Below, piece after piece: positions 18,601-27,180 of a stretch of 64,000 bases of DNA. Positions within the stretch are counted from its first letter, which is position 1; every line of letters starts with the position of its first letter. Position numbers and translations under genes: made by a program. The stretch is from contig JADHVL010000004.1 of assembly GCA_016784025.1 (NCBI GenBank), positions 114,663 through 178,662 on the forward strand. Direction: 5' to 3'. This DNA comes from Fidelibacterota bacterium. Its GTDB lineage: Bacteria > Fidelibacterota > UBA8477 > JABMPR01. The notes below the pieces were generated by a model. That model did no database searches and was not told where the DNA came from. It saw nothing but the letters and a program-made list of their open reading frames with translations.

Positions 18601-19859
18601 GCCTGTTTGTTACCTGGCAGGTAAGTCTGAACTCGATTTCTCCCCGCCTCTTTTGCCTGATACAAAGCCTGGTCGGCATATTTTACGATCACCGTTTCAT
18701 CTTCACATTCTGCGAGTTCGTCCGAGTTAAGTCCACAGACACCAAGGCTGATAGCCACCTGCAAGTTTTGATTATCCTCAGTACTAATAACCTCAGCCTC
18801 TACAGCAGTACGCATCTTCTCCGCAAATATTTCTGCTCCCTTCACATCTGTTTCTGGGAGGAGAACAACAAATTCCTCACCTCCATATCTGGCTAGGGAA
18901 TCAGTAGCTCTGGTTTTGTCCTGCAAGACCTTGGCGACCCTCTGAAGAACCAAATCCCCTACCTGATGACCATATGTATCGTTGAATTTCTTGAAAAAAT
19001 CGATATCCAGCATAATACAGGCCATATTGCGCTTATGTCTGATGGACCGTGAATATTCTTGTGCTAGCTTCTCAAAAAAGAAGCGACGATTATGCAACTG
19101 GGTCAATTCGTCGGTAATAGCCAGTTCTTCCATATCATGCTGATTCTGTTGAATCTTACCCATCAACTGGCGAATAAACAGGTAGGTGGTAATCAAAAGG
19201 ATGGAAAGAGAAAGGGTACTAAAAATAAAGATGAGTATGTTATTTTTGCGCTGAGCAGCTTCAATCTTGGTAATATCAATATCAACACTAATTCCGCCGC
19301 GGATATCACCCACTTTATAGCCCTGTTCAGCATGACAGCTCAGACAGTTTTCTTCAACGAGCAAAGGCGCCATGTACCTGTAGATCGTTTTACCATCTGG
19401 ATAGAATTTCTGAAATGCTTCTTTCTCACCCTTCTCAAATGCCTGCAGAGCTTCGGTTTCAAAATCATCTGCTTTATTATTGGGATTAATTGGATTTAAA
19501 CTGGTTATATGGAAGGAATACAAGCTATCGGCCTTGGCCAGTTCTGAAATTTCGCGGGTCATCAGGGCCGGATTCTTTTGGGTGTATACGGTTCCATCAG
19601 AGCTAACAATATCTGGATTTTTCAGGTAGGGGTTTGAAAGTACGCCTTCAGTTTTTTTAACATATATTCCGTGATAATCAGCATTCCATCTCCTGGTAAG
19701 CAAAATGTTAGCAAAGTGGGACTTGGCCCTTGATTCAACATCTCGACGCAGGAGCTGATTGTTTTTAAGAAAAAGTCCCAGTATCATCCCCAGGGTGAAT
19801 AGTGAAATGATCAGAGTAATTCTGCGGATAAACTGTTTCCAGAGTGATTTTAATTCCAT
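18597..19859 (-). CDS. Membrane diguanylate cyclase with Tll0287-like c-heme sensor domain
   Basis: Makes the second messenger c-di-GMP. 420 residues: membrane helix (about 13-32), a periplasmic DUF3365/Tll0287-like domain (about 40-190) with the heme-c attachment motif CLSCH in ENCLSCHAEQGYKVGD, a second membrane helix (about 200-225), then a GGDEF domain with RYGGEEFVVLLPE. The product-inhibition site RxxD is present as RATD five residues before GGEEF. There is no EAL domain. The heme-binding domain suggests sensing of redox state or a gas such as O2 or NO. The ATG follows GGGGGAATC. It converges on the small secreted pair and shares 4 bp with its end. Confidence 0.92.
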   Translation of the reverse strand: MELKSLWKQFIRRITLIISLFTLGMILGLFLKNNQLLRRDVESRAKSHFANILLTRRWNADYHGIYVKKTEGVLSNPYLKNPDIVSSDGTVYTQKNPALMTREISELAKADSLYSFHITSLNPINPNNKADDFETEALQAFEKGEKEAFQKFYPDGKTIYRYMAPLLVEENCLSCHAEQGYKVGDIRGGISVDIDITKIEAAQRKNNILIFIFSTLSLSILLITTYLFIRQLMGKIQQNQHDMEELAITDELTQLHNRRFFFEKLAQEYSRSIRHKRNMACIMLDIDFFKKFNDTYGHQVGDLVLQRVAKVLQDKTRATDSLARYGGEEFVVLLPETDVKGAEIFAEKMRTAVEAEVISTEDNQNLQVAISLGVCGLNSDELAECEDETVIVKYADQALYQAKEAGRNRVQTYLPGNKQA

Positions 19860-20153
19860 GATTCCCCCGAATCGGTTGTTCGTAAGTGATAAAATAATTA
19901 TACGATTTTCAAATCATTTTACAATGGCTAATCTCTTTTCGATTTGAACGGTAATTAATGGATGGAAGCGGGAAAATTTCTTGACTCTTTTTTTAACTTC
20001 CTAAGCTACCATTTGGCTCACTCAATAACCATTTACCGATTCCCATATGAGTCAATACACAGGAAATATATATTGCTACATTCAGTTTATGGAGAAAAGC
20101 CGCACTTGACCTCCACATAATCTGGACAGCATACGTTGAATTCTGAGGGAACC

Positions 20154-22448
20154 ATGAATCGCAAACACACCATTACCATTGCATTACTATCATTTTCACT
20201 GCTTTCACTTGAACTCATCTGGACACGCATATTGGCAGCGGAGTTCTATTATACCTTCGCCTTTTTGGTCCTTTCTCTGGCCATTCTTGGGCTGGGTCTG
20301 GGTGCCCTGAGTCTGCGTCTTTTTCCCAGACTGGATAGCATGGGAGGTATGAGAAACAGTCTCTGGCTGGGTGGGGCCATGATTCTCATTGGTCCTCCCC
20401 TGGTCTATCGTCTGGGGATGAGTTTTTCTGCACTTATGGGCAGCCTGGCTATGGTGGGGAAACTCGTCCTGATCATTTTTATTCTCAGTTCCAGTTTCTA
20501 TTTCTGCGGGATTGCCCTGGCAATTCTATTCAAACGTTTTCACAGCAACATCTCCAAGTTATACATGGCTGATCTGTTTGGTGCAGGATCAGGGGTGATT
20601 GGCGCAATTATCCTGATGAATGTGTTCAGCACTCCCGTCGCCAGTTTTCTCATCAGTATTCCCATATTCGTCGCTGCCATGCTACATGGGGAAAAAATAT
20701 CCCGCCTGATTTCGGGACTTTTGATTTTGATGGCCATGGGGGCCAGCTATCAAGGTCAGACCTTGCTCAAATCCAGAAAGCCAGAACGTCTCCCCAGCAT
20801 CTACCAGCATTGGGATGCCATGGCCCAAATCAAAATGTTCGCTTACCCTGGTGATGAAGCGCGAGGCATGGTCATCGATAACGCAGCCAACACACCTGTT
20901 TATAAATTCGATGGTGATTTCTCATTACCGGACAGCGGAGCGGAAGATTTATGGGGTATCCCTGCTGGAGATTTGATACAACAGTTTGATTCATGTCGAT
21001 TTCTGTCTCTGGGTGCAGGTGGTGGGGCTGATGTCCTGCAAGCCCTGGCCGAAGGTGCCGCTGAAGTTCATGCGGTAGAAGTGAATCCCTGGATTAATAA
21101 GATGCTCCTAGAGGGTGATCCAGAGGGCTATCATCGCGCTTACCGAGATACCCTTGGGGCTGATCTGGTAACCCTGCCTGAGTATACCCATCACTTTTAC
21201 TCGGATCCGCGGGTAACCGTGATCTCTGAGGATGCTAGAGCCTATATCCGCCGCCAAACCTCACGCTTTGATGTAATCTATTCGCTGAGTTCTAACACCT
21301 TTGCTGCCCTGGCTTCTGGATCCTTCGCCCTGGCTGAAAATTACCTGTTCACCACCGAAGCATTCCAGGACTACTGGGCTGCTCTATCTGATTCAGGATA
21401 CCTCATGATGGAGCATCAATTCTACATGCCTCGACTGGTGAGCGAGGCGCTCCTGGCTCTGGACAATTTGGGGATTAAGCAACCAAAAAATCATATAGCT
21501 GTCTACAATTTGCCCAAAATGCGCCGGAAAGTTCTATTGATGTCAAAAAGACCCCTGGAAACTGATTTCCTGCAGATCGCTCTACGAGATATCACCAGTG
21601 AGAATTTTGATGATGTTCATCTTGTCTATCCAGCCGTGGATTCACTCCAGGAAAATATTTACCAGAAAATAGTGGATCAAGGTTGGGAGCAGGTGGCCGA
21701 TTCACTGGCAATTGATATTTCTCCCAATAATGATAACCGCCCCTTTGCTGCTCAAATGGGATTGTGGAAGAATCTGAGTTTTGACAAAGATGCAAGATTG
21801 CTGCCCTATGAATTCAGAGGCTTCCCTCTAACAAAAATGATTGTTGTGATTATCATCCTGGTGGTTCTGGTACTCATCTTCCCCATCACACTCATTCCTT
21901 ATCTAAAAAAGGGACCTGGACTGTCACTCAATAACTACGCCTATTTTGCCATGATTGGATTTGCCTATATGTCCGTGGAGTTGATTCTTATGCAGCAATT
22001 TACCCTGTTAGTAGGTCCGTCAATGTATAGTGTGGCTGCAATTCTTATGACCCTTTTGATCAGTTCAGGTATTGGAAGTCGTTACTCCTCGACTATTGAG
22101 TCCAAAATGGTTTTCTTGGCAATTATAGCATGGCTTTTCATAGATATAGTATTGTTCAAGTACTTTGTTTTTCTGTTTGGTGATTTTGAACAAGGCTTTC
22201 GAATCGTCGCAACCATTATTCTGGTCAGTCCATTGGGTTTCTTCATGGGCATGCCTTTTCCAAAGGGTGTCAGACATGTTGGACCTCTGGTTGACTGGAG
22301 TTTTGCAGTGAATGGTGCGGCTTCAGTGCTGGGTTCCACAGTCACGATTCTCATCGTGATCAGTTGGGGATATTCAATGGGTCTGGCAGTTGGTCTGTTG
22401 TGCTATGCTGGAGCTGGAGTGTTGATGTGGAGAAACTCGCGTGTCTAG
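20154..22448 (+). CDS. Membrane protein fused to a spermidine-synthase-like domain
   Basis: 764 residues from the ATG at 20154, which has GAGGGA just upstream; the longer TTG start at 20136 is less likely. Residues about 1-200 form six or so hydrophobic helices, about 270-500 a Rossmann domain like the polyamine aminopropyltransferases (FLSLGAGGGADVLQAL, then EVHAVEVNPW with the nucleotide-binding acid), and about 560-764 another set of helices. This membrane-synthase-membrane architecture is widespread but poorly characterised; a true polyamine product is not established for it. It is a single-gene unit between two gene-free stretches. Confidence 0.85.
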   Translation: MNRKHTITIALLSFSLLSLELIWTRILAAEFYYTFAFLVLSLAILGLGLGALSLRLFPRLDSMGGMRNSLWLGGAMILIGPPLVYRLGMSFSALMGSLAMVGKLVLIIFILSSSFYFCGIALAILFKRFHSNISKLYMADLFGAGSGVIGAIILMNVFSTPVASFLISIPIFVAAMLHGEKISRLISGLLILMAMGASYQGQTLLKSRKPERLPSIYQHWDAMAQIKMFAYPGDEARGMVIDNAANTPVYKFDGDFSLPDSGAEDLWGIPAGDLIQQFDSCRFLSLGAGGGADVLQALAEGAAEVHAVEVNPWINKMLLEGDPEGYHRAYRDTLGADLVTLPEYTHHFYSDPRVTVISEDARAYIRRQTSRFDVIYSLSSNTFAALASGSFALAENYLFTTEAFQDYWAALSDSGYLMMEHQFYMPRLVSEALLALDNLGIKQPKNHIAVYNLPKMRRKVLLMSKRPLETDFLQIALRDITSENFDDVHLVYPAVDSLQENIYQKIVDQGWEQVADSLAIDISPNNDNRPFAAQMGLWKNLSFDKDARLLPYEFRGFPLTKMIVVIIILVVLVLIFPITLIPYLKKGPGLSLNNYAYFAMIGFAYMSVELILMQQFTLLVGPSMYSVAAILMTLLISSGIGSRYSSTIESKMVFLAIIAWLFIDIVLFKYFVFLFGDFEQGFRIVATIILVSPLGFFMGMPFPKGVRHVGPLVDWSFAVNGAASVLGSTVTILIVISWGYSMGLAVGLLCYAGAGVLMWRNSRV

Positions 22449-22813
22449 GAGACATATCGTCGATCAGGATGTAATCCAGTAACATGAAAATCTTTTAATC
22501 TTCGTGGTGAGGGGCTCAAAACTGTCAATTGCCACGCCTGCCAAAACTAACTCTTGCGAAGAGCAATTAACGTCAATTTCCTGTTTACTTTTGGTGTTGT
22601 AGACAATGATTTACCATAGGCTATCTCACAATTATTATTGGAGTTATATCGTCCCTTGCAATTCTGGTATAATGTAGATTTCAGGTCCAATGCCCCTTCA
22701 TCACCTGAGCGTTGAAGGCCCTGATATGATAATGCAAATCTATAGATTTCATCACTTTAGGGCTAACAACCATTTCGATTCATACATTAGTTTGGTATAA
22801 CATTTGTAAATAT
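22449..22813. other. Gene-free stretch between the spermidine-synthase-like gene and the sqr operon
   Basis: I see no plausible gene, tRNA or strong terminator here. Short open frames lack ribosome sites and resemble nothing known. The promoter of the sulfide-oxidation operon presumably lies at its right end. Confidence 0.5.
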
Positions 22814-22839
22814 AATTCAGCATCATATGATACTGAATT
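22814..22839. promoter_or_regulatory. Palindrome upstream of the sqr operon, candidate operator
   Basis: A 26-bp dyad with arms AATTCAGCATCAT and ATGATACTGAATT matches at 12 of 13 positions. It lies 107 bp before the ATG of the sulfide:quinone oxidoreductase gene, where a repressor or activator site would be expected. The cognate regulator is not in this window. Confidence 0.5.
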
Positions 22840-22945
22840 TTAATCATAGCAACCATGACATGAAACTGACTGAACTGACGTATTATCTCTGTAATACACC
22901 ACTTCAGAACAGGTTCTTTCCCTCATCAAAACTGGAGCGTAAAAC

Positions 22946-24175
22946 ATGAAGAAACTTCTAATCCTTGGAGCTGGAACTGCCGGCACGATGATGCTTAATA
23001 AAATGGAATCCGTTCTGGACAAAGAGGAATGGGATATCACCATCGTTGATCAATATGAAACCCATTACTACCAACCTGGATTTTTATTTATTCCCTTTGG
23101 TATCTATAACCGCCGTGACGTCATCAAACCCAAACGCGATTTTTTCCCTCCAGGTGTCAATGTCATATTTTCCAAAATTGATCTTATCGAAGCTGACAAA
23201 AACCAGGTACTCCTAGATGGTGGCAAAGTATTATCATACGATATCCTTCTGGTCGCTACTGGTACTAAAATCAACCCTGGGGAAACCGATGGTATGGAGG
23301 AAGGTGGCTGGCACAAAAATATATTTGATTTTTACACTGTTGAAGGAGCCGTCGCTTTACAGCAGTTTCTCAAATACTGGGAAGGTGGGAAAATGGTTCT
23401 CAATATTGTTGAGATGCCTATCAAATGTCCTGTTGCCCCACTTGAGTTTGTGTTTCTGGCAGACTGGTGGTTCACAGAGCAGGGTATCCGAGACAAGGTG
23501 GATATCGAGTTTGTAACTCCCCTTCCAGGAGCTTTTACAAAGCCTAAAGCTTCCAAAGTATTTGGTGAATTTTTGAATAAGAAGGGCATCAGTCTTACCC
23601 CAGAATTCAGTACAGGAAGAGTGGACTGGGAAAATAATAAACTGGTCTCCTGGGATGAAACATCAATTGACTATGATCTGCTGATAACCATCCCTACCAA
23701 TATGGGTGATGATCTTATTGCCAGATCAGGTCTGGGTGATGAGCTGAACTTCATTCCTACAGATAAATTCACGCTTCAATCACAGGCAAATGACAACATT
23801 TTTGTCATCGGTGATGCCACCAACTTACCCAGCTCCAAAGCAGGTTCTGTTGCTCACTTCCAGGCCGACATTCTTCAGGATAATCTTCTGAGTTACATTG
23901 ATGGTAAACCACTCAGGGGTAAGTTTGATGGTCATGCCAATTGCTATATTGAATCGGGCTTTGGCAAGGGGATTCTCATTGATTTTAACTATGATACTGA
24001 GCCACTACCTGGCAAGTTTCCCCTCCCCGGCGTCGGTCCCTTCTCCCTATTAGAAGAAACCCGCATGAATCATTATGGCAAAATGATGTTCCGCTGGATG
24101 TATTGGAATTTACTATTAAAAGGGGCTGAGTTGCCCATCGAATCCCATATGCTTATGGCTGGAAAGCGAGCCTGA
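22946..24175 (+). CDS. sqr: Sulfide:quinone oxidoreductase
   Basis: Membrane-associated flavoprotein that oxidises sulfide to sulfane sulfur and reduces quinone. 409 residues, normal length. It has the N-terminal FAD fold LLILGAGTAGTMMLNKM, the SQR-typical HYYQPGFLFIPFG near residue 40, LLVATGTKINPG, and the second FAD motif FVIGDATNLPSSKAGSVAHF. Cys161 (in PIKCPVAPLEF) and Cys333 (in HANCYIESG) match the two active-site cysteines common to SQRs; the third, found only in some types, is absent. It is the first gene of a four-gene operon with sulfur-carrier genes, which supports sulfide as the substrate over an NADH dehydrogenase role. The exact SQR type is uncertain. Confidence 0.9.
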   Translation: MKKLLILGAGTAGTMMLNKMESVLDKEEWDITIVDQYETHYYQPGFLFIPFGIYNRRDVIKPKRDFFPPGVNVIFSKIDLIEADKNQVLLDGGKVLSYDILLVATGTKINPGETDGMEEGGWHKNIFDFYTVEGAVALQQFLKYWEGGKMVLNIVEMPIKCPVAPLEFVFLADWWFTEQGIRDKVDIEFVTPLPGAFTKPKASKVFGEFLNKKGISLTPEFSTGRVDWENNKLVSWDETSIDYDLLITIPTNMGDDLIARSGLGDELNFIPTDKFTLQSQANDNIFVIGDATNLPSSKAGSVAHFQADILQDNLLSYIDGKPLRGKFDGHANCYIESGFGKGILIDFNYDTEPLPGKFPLPGVGPFSLLEETRMNHYGKMMFRWMYWNLLLKGAELPIESHMLMAGKRA

Positions 24176-24176
24176 C

Positions 24177-24845
24177 ATGAGTGGCACTGACATTTCTGGT
24201 CAGCTGGCTGAAATCCAGACAACACTGGATGGTATCACGGCCGAGCTGGCGCTGGTCAGACAGCAGCGACGGGAGATGGAAGATCTCAAAGAAGATCTAA
24301 CACGAGTCGCCAAGGATCTATTTGCAGGAGCCATCGAAGAATTTGAGGATATTGCTCCTTTTGTTCGGACTGGTGACTTCCTGCATCTCGTCAAACTCAT
24401 CCTCAGAAACACCAATAACATCACCGAGGTGATAGGCAAGCTTGAAAGTGCCCTGGATTTCTTTGAAGATTTCAAGCCAATTGGTAAAGAACTCTTTGGA
24501 GACACCCTGGATACATTGGACAAGTTTGATCGAGCCAAGTATTTCGAATTCGCCAGCGAGGCAGTCCATATCAGTGATAATGTGGTTGAACATTTTTCTG
24601 GTGAAGATGTCAAGCTATTGGCCGATAATATTGTACCTATACTGGAAGCACTCAAATCAATTACTCAGCCTGAGATGATGGGTTCAATTAAAAATGCCAT
24701 CACCATCTTTTCAAAAATGAATACCGAAGATATCCAGGAAGTTTCACTCTGGCAGGCTATGAAAGAGCTCAACACACCTGAGATGAAACGAGGTCTGGGG
24801 TTTATCATCGCCTTCATGAAAAATATGTCAAAACAAGAATCATAA
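24177..24845 (+). CDS. DUF1641 family protein associated with sulfide:quinone oxidoreductase
   Basis: 222 residues, mostly helical, no membrane segment. It starts with a coiled-coil-like region (about 5-50, rich in Glu, Gln, Arg and Leu) and ends with the family-typical SLWQAMKELNTPEMKRGLGF and a final helix FIIAFMKNMS. DUF1641 proteins are often encoded next to SQR-like or formate-dehydrogenase-like genes; their role is not established. The ATG is one base after the sqr stop, so expression is coupled. Likely a partner or scaffold of the oxidoreductase. Confidence 0.75.
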   Translation: MSGTDISGQLAEIQTTLDGITAELALVRQQRREMEDLKEDLTRVAKDLFAGAIEEFEDIAPFVRTGDFLHLVKLILRNTNNITEVIGKLESALDFFEDFKPIGKELFGDTLDTLDKFDRAKYFEFASEAVHISDNVVEHFSGEDVKLLADNIVPILEALKSITQPEMMGSIKNAITIFSKMNTEDIQEVSLWQAMKELNTPEMKRGLGFIIAFMKNMSKQES

Positions 24846-24867
24846 ATCTATTAAAGGAGAAAATAAA

Positions 24868-25185
24868 ATGACAACAAAAGAACTTGCCGGAATCACTGTA
24901 GATGTTGATGCAGAGGGATTCCTGACTGACCACAAAATTTGGAACCTTGACCTGGCAGCAGCTATTGCCCAGGAAGAGGGTATTGATCCCCTGACTGATC
25001 GTCATGTTGAGGTACTCAACTTCATGCGTAAAGAATTCGAAGAAAATGGTACAGCCCCTTCAATTCGTAAAATGAATAAGCTGAATGTCGTACCCACCAA
25101 GGAGTTATACGCGCTTTTTCCCGGTGGTCCAGCAAAGAAGGCAGCAAAAATCGCAGGTCTGGGAAAACCCCAGGGCTGTATCTAA
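24868..25185 (+). CDS. DsrC/TusE-family sulfur carrier protein with a single C-terminal cysteine
   Basis: 105 residues, the family's usual size, with ATG after AAAGGAG. Family marks: GFLTDHKIWNLDLAAAIA near the N terminus, a helical centre with TDRHVEVLNFMRKEF, and the flexible arm ending GLGKPQGCI with the penultimate Cys that carries persulfide. In true DsrC of dissimilatory sulfur metabolism a second Cys lies ten residues earlier (ACKIAG); here it is Ala (AAKIAG), as in TusE. Within this operon it probably accepts sulfane sulfur downstream of SQR rather than forming a DsrC trisulfide. Confidence 0.9.
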   Translation: MTTKELAGITVDVDAEGFLTDHKIWNLDLAAAIAQEEGIDPLTDRHVEVLNFMRKEFEENGTAPSIRKMNKLNVVPTKELYALFPGGPAKKAAKIAGLGKPQGCI

Positions 25186-25194
25186 AGGAGAGAT

Positions 25195-25713
25195 ATGATG
25201 AGTGAACAACCTGAACCAATCAAAAAAGTCTCGCTAATCGTTTCCAAGGGTTCTCTGGTAGATGTTTATCCTGCGCTAGTTATGGGAAATGGTGCTCGGA
25301 TGGAAGGCATGGAAGCCTCAATCTTTTTCACATTCTTTGGACTGGGGGCTTTGATTAAAAAGACCCAGAACTCTTTGAAGGTGGCCACTGTGGGTAACCC
25401 TGCCATGAATATGGCTATGCCTATGTTGAAGATGCCTATAACCATGCCCTTTCCCACCTTATTAGGTGCCATTCCAGGCGTCTCCAATTTTGCTACCTGG
25501 ATGATGAAGAATGAGATGGAAAATCTGGATATTCCCACCATTCCAGAATTTCTGGAGATGTTCACAGATGCCGGTGGTGAAGTCTTCGCCTGCAAGCTGG
25601 CCATGGACATGTTTAAGCTGACCAAGGATGATCTATGTGATCAGGTCTCCTCTGTGTTGACTGTGGGTGAGTTTTACGAGCGCTCAGCTGGAGCATCAAT
25701 CATTTTCACCTAA
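25195..25713 (+). CDS. DsrE-like sulfur-transfer protein (DsrE/DsrF/DrsH family)
   Basis: 172 residues with start ATGATG directly after AAAGGAGAG. The N terminus KKVSLIVSKGSLVDVYPALVM and GMEASIFFTFFGLGAL fit the DsrE2/COG2210 type. The long hydrophobic and Met-rich insert (about 70-100) is typical of that membrane-associated group. Cys133 in GGEVFACKLAMDMFKL is the conserved sulfur-binding residue; a second Cys is at 148. As the last gene of the sqr operon it probably binds the sulfane sulfur produced and hands it on through the DsrC/TusE-like protein. A strong terminator follows. Confidence 0.87.
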   Translation: MMSEQPEPIKKVSLIVSKGSLVDVYPALVMGNGARMEGMEASIFFTFFGLGALIKKTQNSLKVATVGNPAMNMAMPMLKMPITMPFPTLLGAIPGVSNFATWMMKNEMENLDIPTIPEFLEMFTDAGGEVFACKLAMDMFKLTKDDLCDQVSSVLTVGEFYERSAGASIIFT

Positions 25714-25736
25714 ACTCATTTTACATGACTTATCTG

Positions 25737-25768
25737 AAGCAGCTGGTTTCGATCAGCTGCTTTTTTTT
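25737..25768 (+). terminator. Rho-independent terminator of the sqr operon
   Basis: Stem AAGCAGCTG (25737-25745) with CAGCTGCTT (25754-25762), 8-nt loop, followed by a run of T. It starts 24 bp after the stop of the DsrE-like gene. Confidence 0.92.
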
Positions 25769-25788
25769 ATGCCAAAACTGCCACCTTC

Positions 25789-25892
25789 ACCGGCGGCTGA
25801 GCTTGTCGAAGCCTTCCTTATTTGCCGTAGGAAAATGGATACCGGCGGCTGAGGCCCTCGAAGCCTTTCTCATTTGCCGTAGGAGTTTGGAC
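25789..25892. repeat. Two tandem 52-bp repeats
   Basis: Units begin at 25789 and 25841 with ACCGGCGGCTGAG and share TCGAAGCC and ATTTGCCGTAGGA; they differ at a handful of positions. The first unit contains the GAGCTTGTCGAAG word also seen between aceE and aceF (as GAGCTCGTCGAAG). They lie in the gap between two converging transcription units. Confidence 0.75.
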
Positions 25893-25982
25893 ATTTCGAT
25901 CAGTCTACGCCTTGCAGGCATCGACTGTAAAGGGCAGCTCAATGTCCGGTTTCTTGTAGGAATCGATAAATCTAGACAAAAA

Positions 25983-26013
25983 AAAGAGGCCACCCAATGG
26001 GTGGCCTCTTTTG
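25983..26013 (-). terminator. Terminator of the multiheme cytochrome gene, possibly bidirectional
   Basis: A 15-bp stem, AAAAGAGGCCACCCA with TGGGTGGCCTCTTTT (the innermost pairs would open to form the loop). Read leftward it is followed by more T, 22 bp past the cytochrome stop. Rightward, the stem itself ends in four T. Confidence 0.88.
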
Positions 26014-26034
26014 TGAATCTTTATTAACTAAGGC

Positions 26035-27084
26035 TTACAGACCAAGAAGGGCTTCAGCTTGAGTTAACAGCGTGTTGAAGTAACCAGGATTGTGTACACC
26101 GTGGCTATGATCTTCATAAACAACCATATAGTTCCAGAATGCTTTAAACTGTGCTTCAGTTACAATACCTACATGTGGATGATATTCACCCTCGTCAAGA
26201 GATAGTGCACCAGCAGTTACCAATTCACCAGCAATGGCAGTCAGACGTGCGCTAACAGCATCTTGTGCATCTGTAGTATATGCAGCCATATCAGTTACCG
26301 AGCTGTGACAAGCAACAGTACAATTTTCCAGATTAGGAACAAAGGAGTGTCCACCCTCTGTGGCTGTAGCATCACCCATATGACATCCAACACAACCAGC
26401 GGTCAGGTGAGCACCAGTAGAGCTTGTGCCGTATCCACCCAAACCACTCAGTGTGTTTGCCTGTGGACCATGATGAGGACCAGCATGTGAGCTATTGATA
26501 GCAACATTGCCAGCACCAACTTCAGTCAATACACCATCTATACTTACGGAATCGATAGCTTCATAGTATGCATAGCCTCTACGAGACTGGTGACAATTTG
26601 CACATAAGTTTGAAGGACCGCTAAAATCAATAACAGTCGTTCCGTCTTCGATAATTGTTACAGCAGCTGTTGTCTGTAATGGGGCCTCTATGCCTTCTTC
26701 AAGACTGCTGTGGCTACCGTGACAGGTTCCACAAGACCAAGCTGAAGGATAAGGAATATCTTCGCCACCATAACCGGCGATGAAATCCATGAAACCTTCA
26801 CTTGAATGACAACGTGAACAACTTCCACGACTACCAGCATAACCAACATAGTTACCAGCAGAGTGACCTGATAAGGCAAATTGACCATTAATGGCATCCA
26901 TGCCTGCCGTACTGTGACAAGTTAGGCAAGAGACATTACCATCGGCTCCATCAACACCATCGGTTCCATCAGTACCATCGGCACCAGCAACACCATCAGC
27001 GCCTGCAGGGCCTTCACAACTAATCGTAAACATCACCATCAGGGATAAAACCAGGATAGCGAACAGGTTGATTTTTTTACTCAT
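26035..27084 (-). CDS. Multiheme c-type cytochrome lipoprotein with a collagen-like spacer
   Basis: 349 residues with ATG after GGAGG. The N terminus MSKKINLFAILVLSLMVMFTISC ends in a probable lipobox with lipidated Cys23. Then comes a short collagen-like Gly-X-Y region (GADGVAGADGTDGTDGVDG), likely a stalk. Six heme-c attachment motifs follow: CLTCH, CSRCH, CGTCH, CANCH, CVGCH and a longer-spaced CTVACH, with many further His for axial ligation. It is expected in the periplasm or on the outer-membrane surface as an electron carrier. It ends facing the sulfide-oxidation operon and has a Fur-box-like site upstream. The specific electron partner is unknown. Confidence 0.88.
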   Translation of the reverse strand: MSKKINLFAILVLSLMVMFTISCEGPAGADGVAGADGTDGTDGVDGADGNVSCLTCHSTAGMDAINGQFALSGHSAGNYVGYAGSRGSCSRCHSSEGFMDFIAGYGGEDIPYPSAWSCGTCHGSHSSLEEGIEAPLQTTAAVTIIEDGTTVIDFSGPSNLCANCHQSRRGYAYYEAIDSVSIDGVLTEVGAGNVAINSSHAGPHHGPQANTLSGLGGYGTSSTGAHLTAGCVGCHMGDATATEGGHSFVPNLENCTVACHSSVTDMAAYTTDAQDAVSARLTAIAGELVTAGALSLDEGEYHPHVGIVTEAQFKAFWNYMVVYEDHSHGVHNPGYFNTLLTQAEALLGL

Positions 27085-27153
27085 TTCTTTCCTCCATTTT
27101 TACTTCTATTGTTAATTTCAATCATTTCTTACGTTTGAGAAACAACTCTTAAG

Positions 27154-27173
27154 CATTCCTATATATTGGAATG
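27154..27173. promoter_or_regulatory. Short dyad upstream of the multiheme cytochrome gene
   Basis: CATTCC and GGAATG flank an 8-bp AT-only spacer (TATATATT), 70-89 bp before the cytochrome start and just downstream of the Fur-box-like site. It could be an operator overlapping the promoter. Function inferred from position only. Confidence 0.35.
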
Positions 27174-27180
27174 TCTTGAT

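Noticed and set aside
24200..24655. Long open frame antisense to the DUF1641 gene
   Set aside because: It is a low-complexity Ser/Leu/Arg-rich shadow of a well-supported gene.
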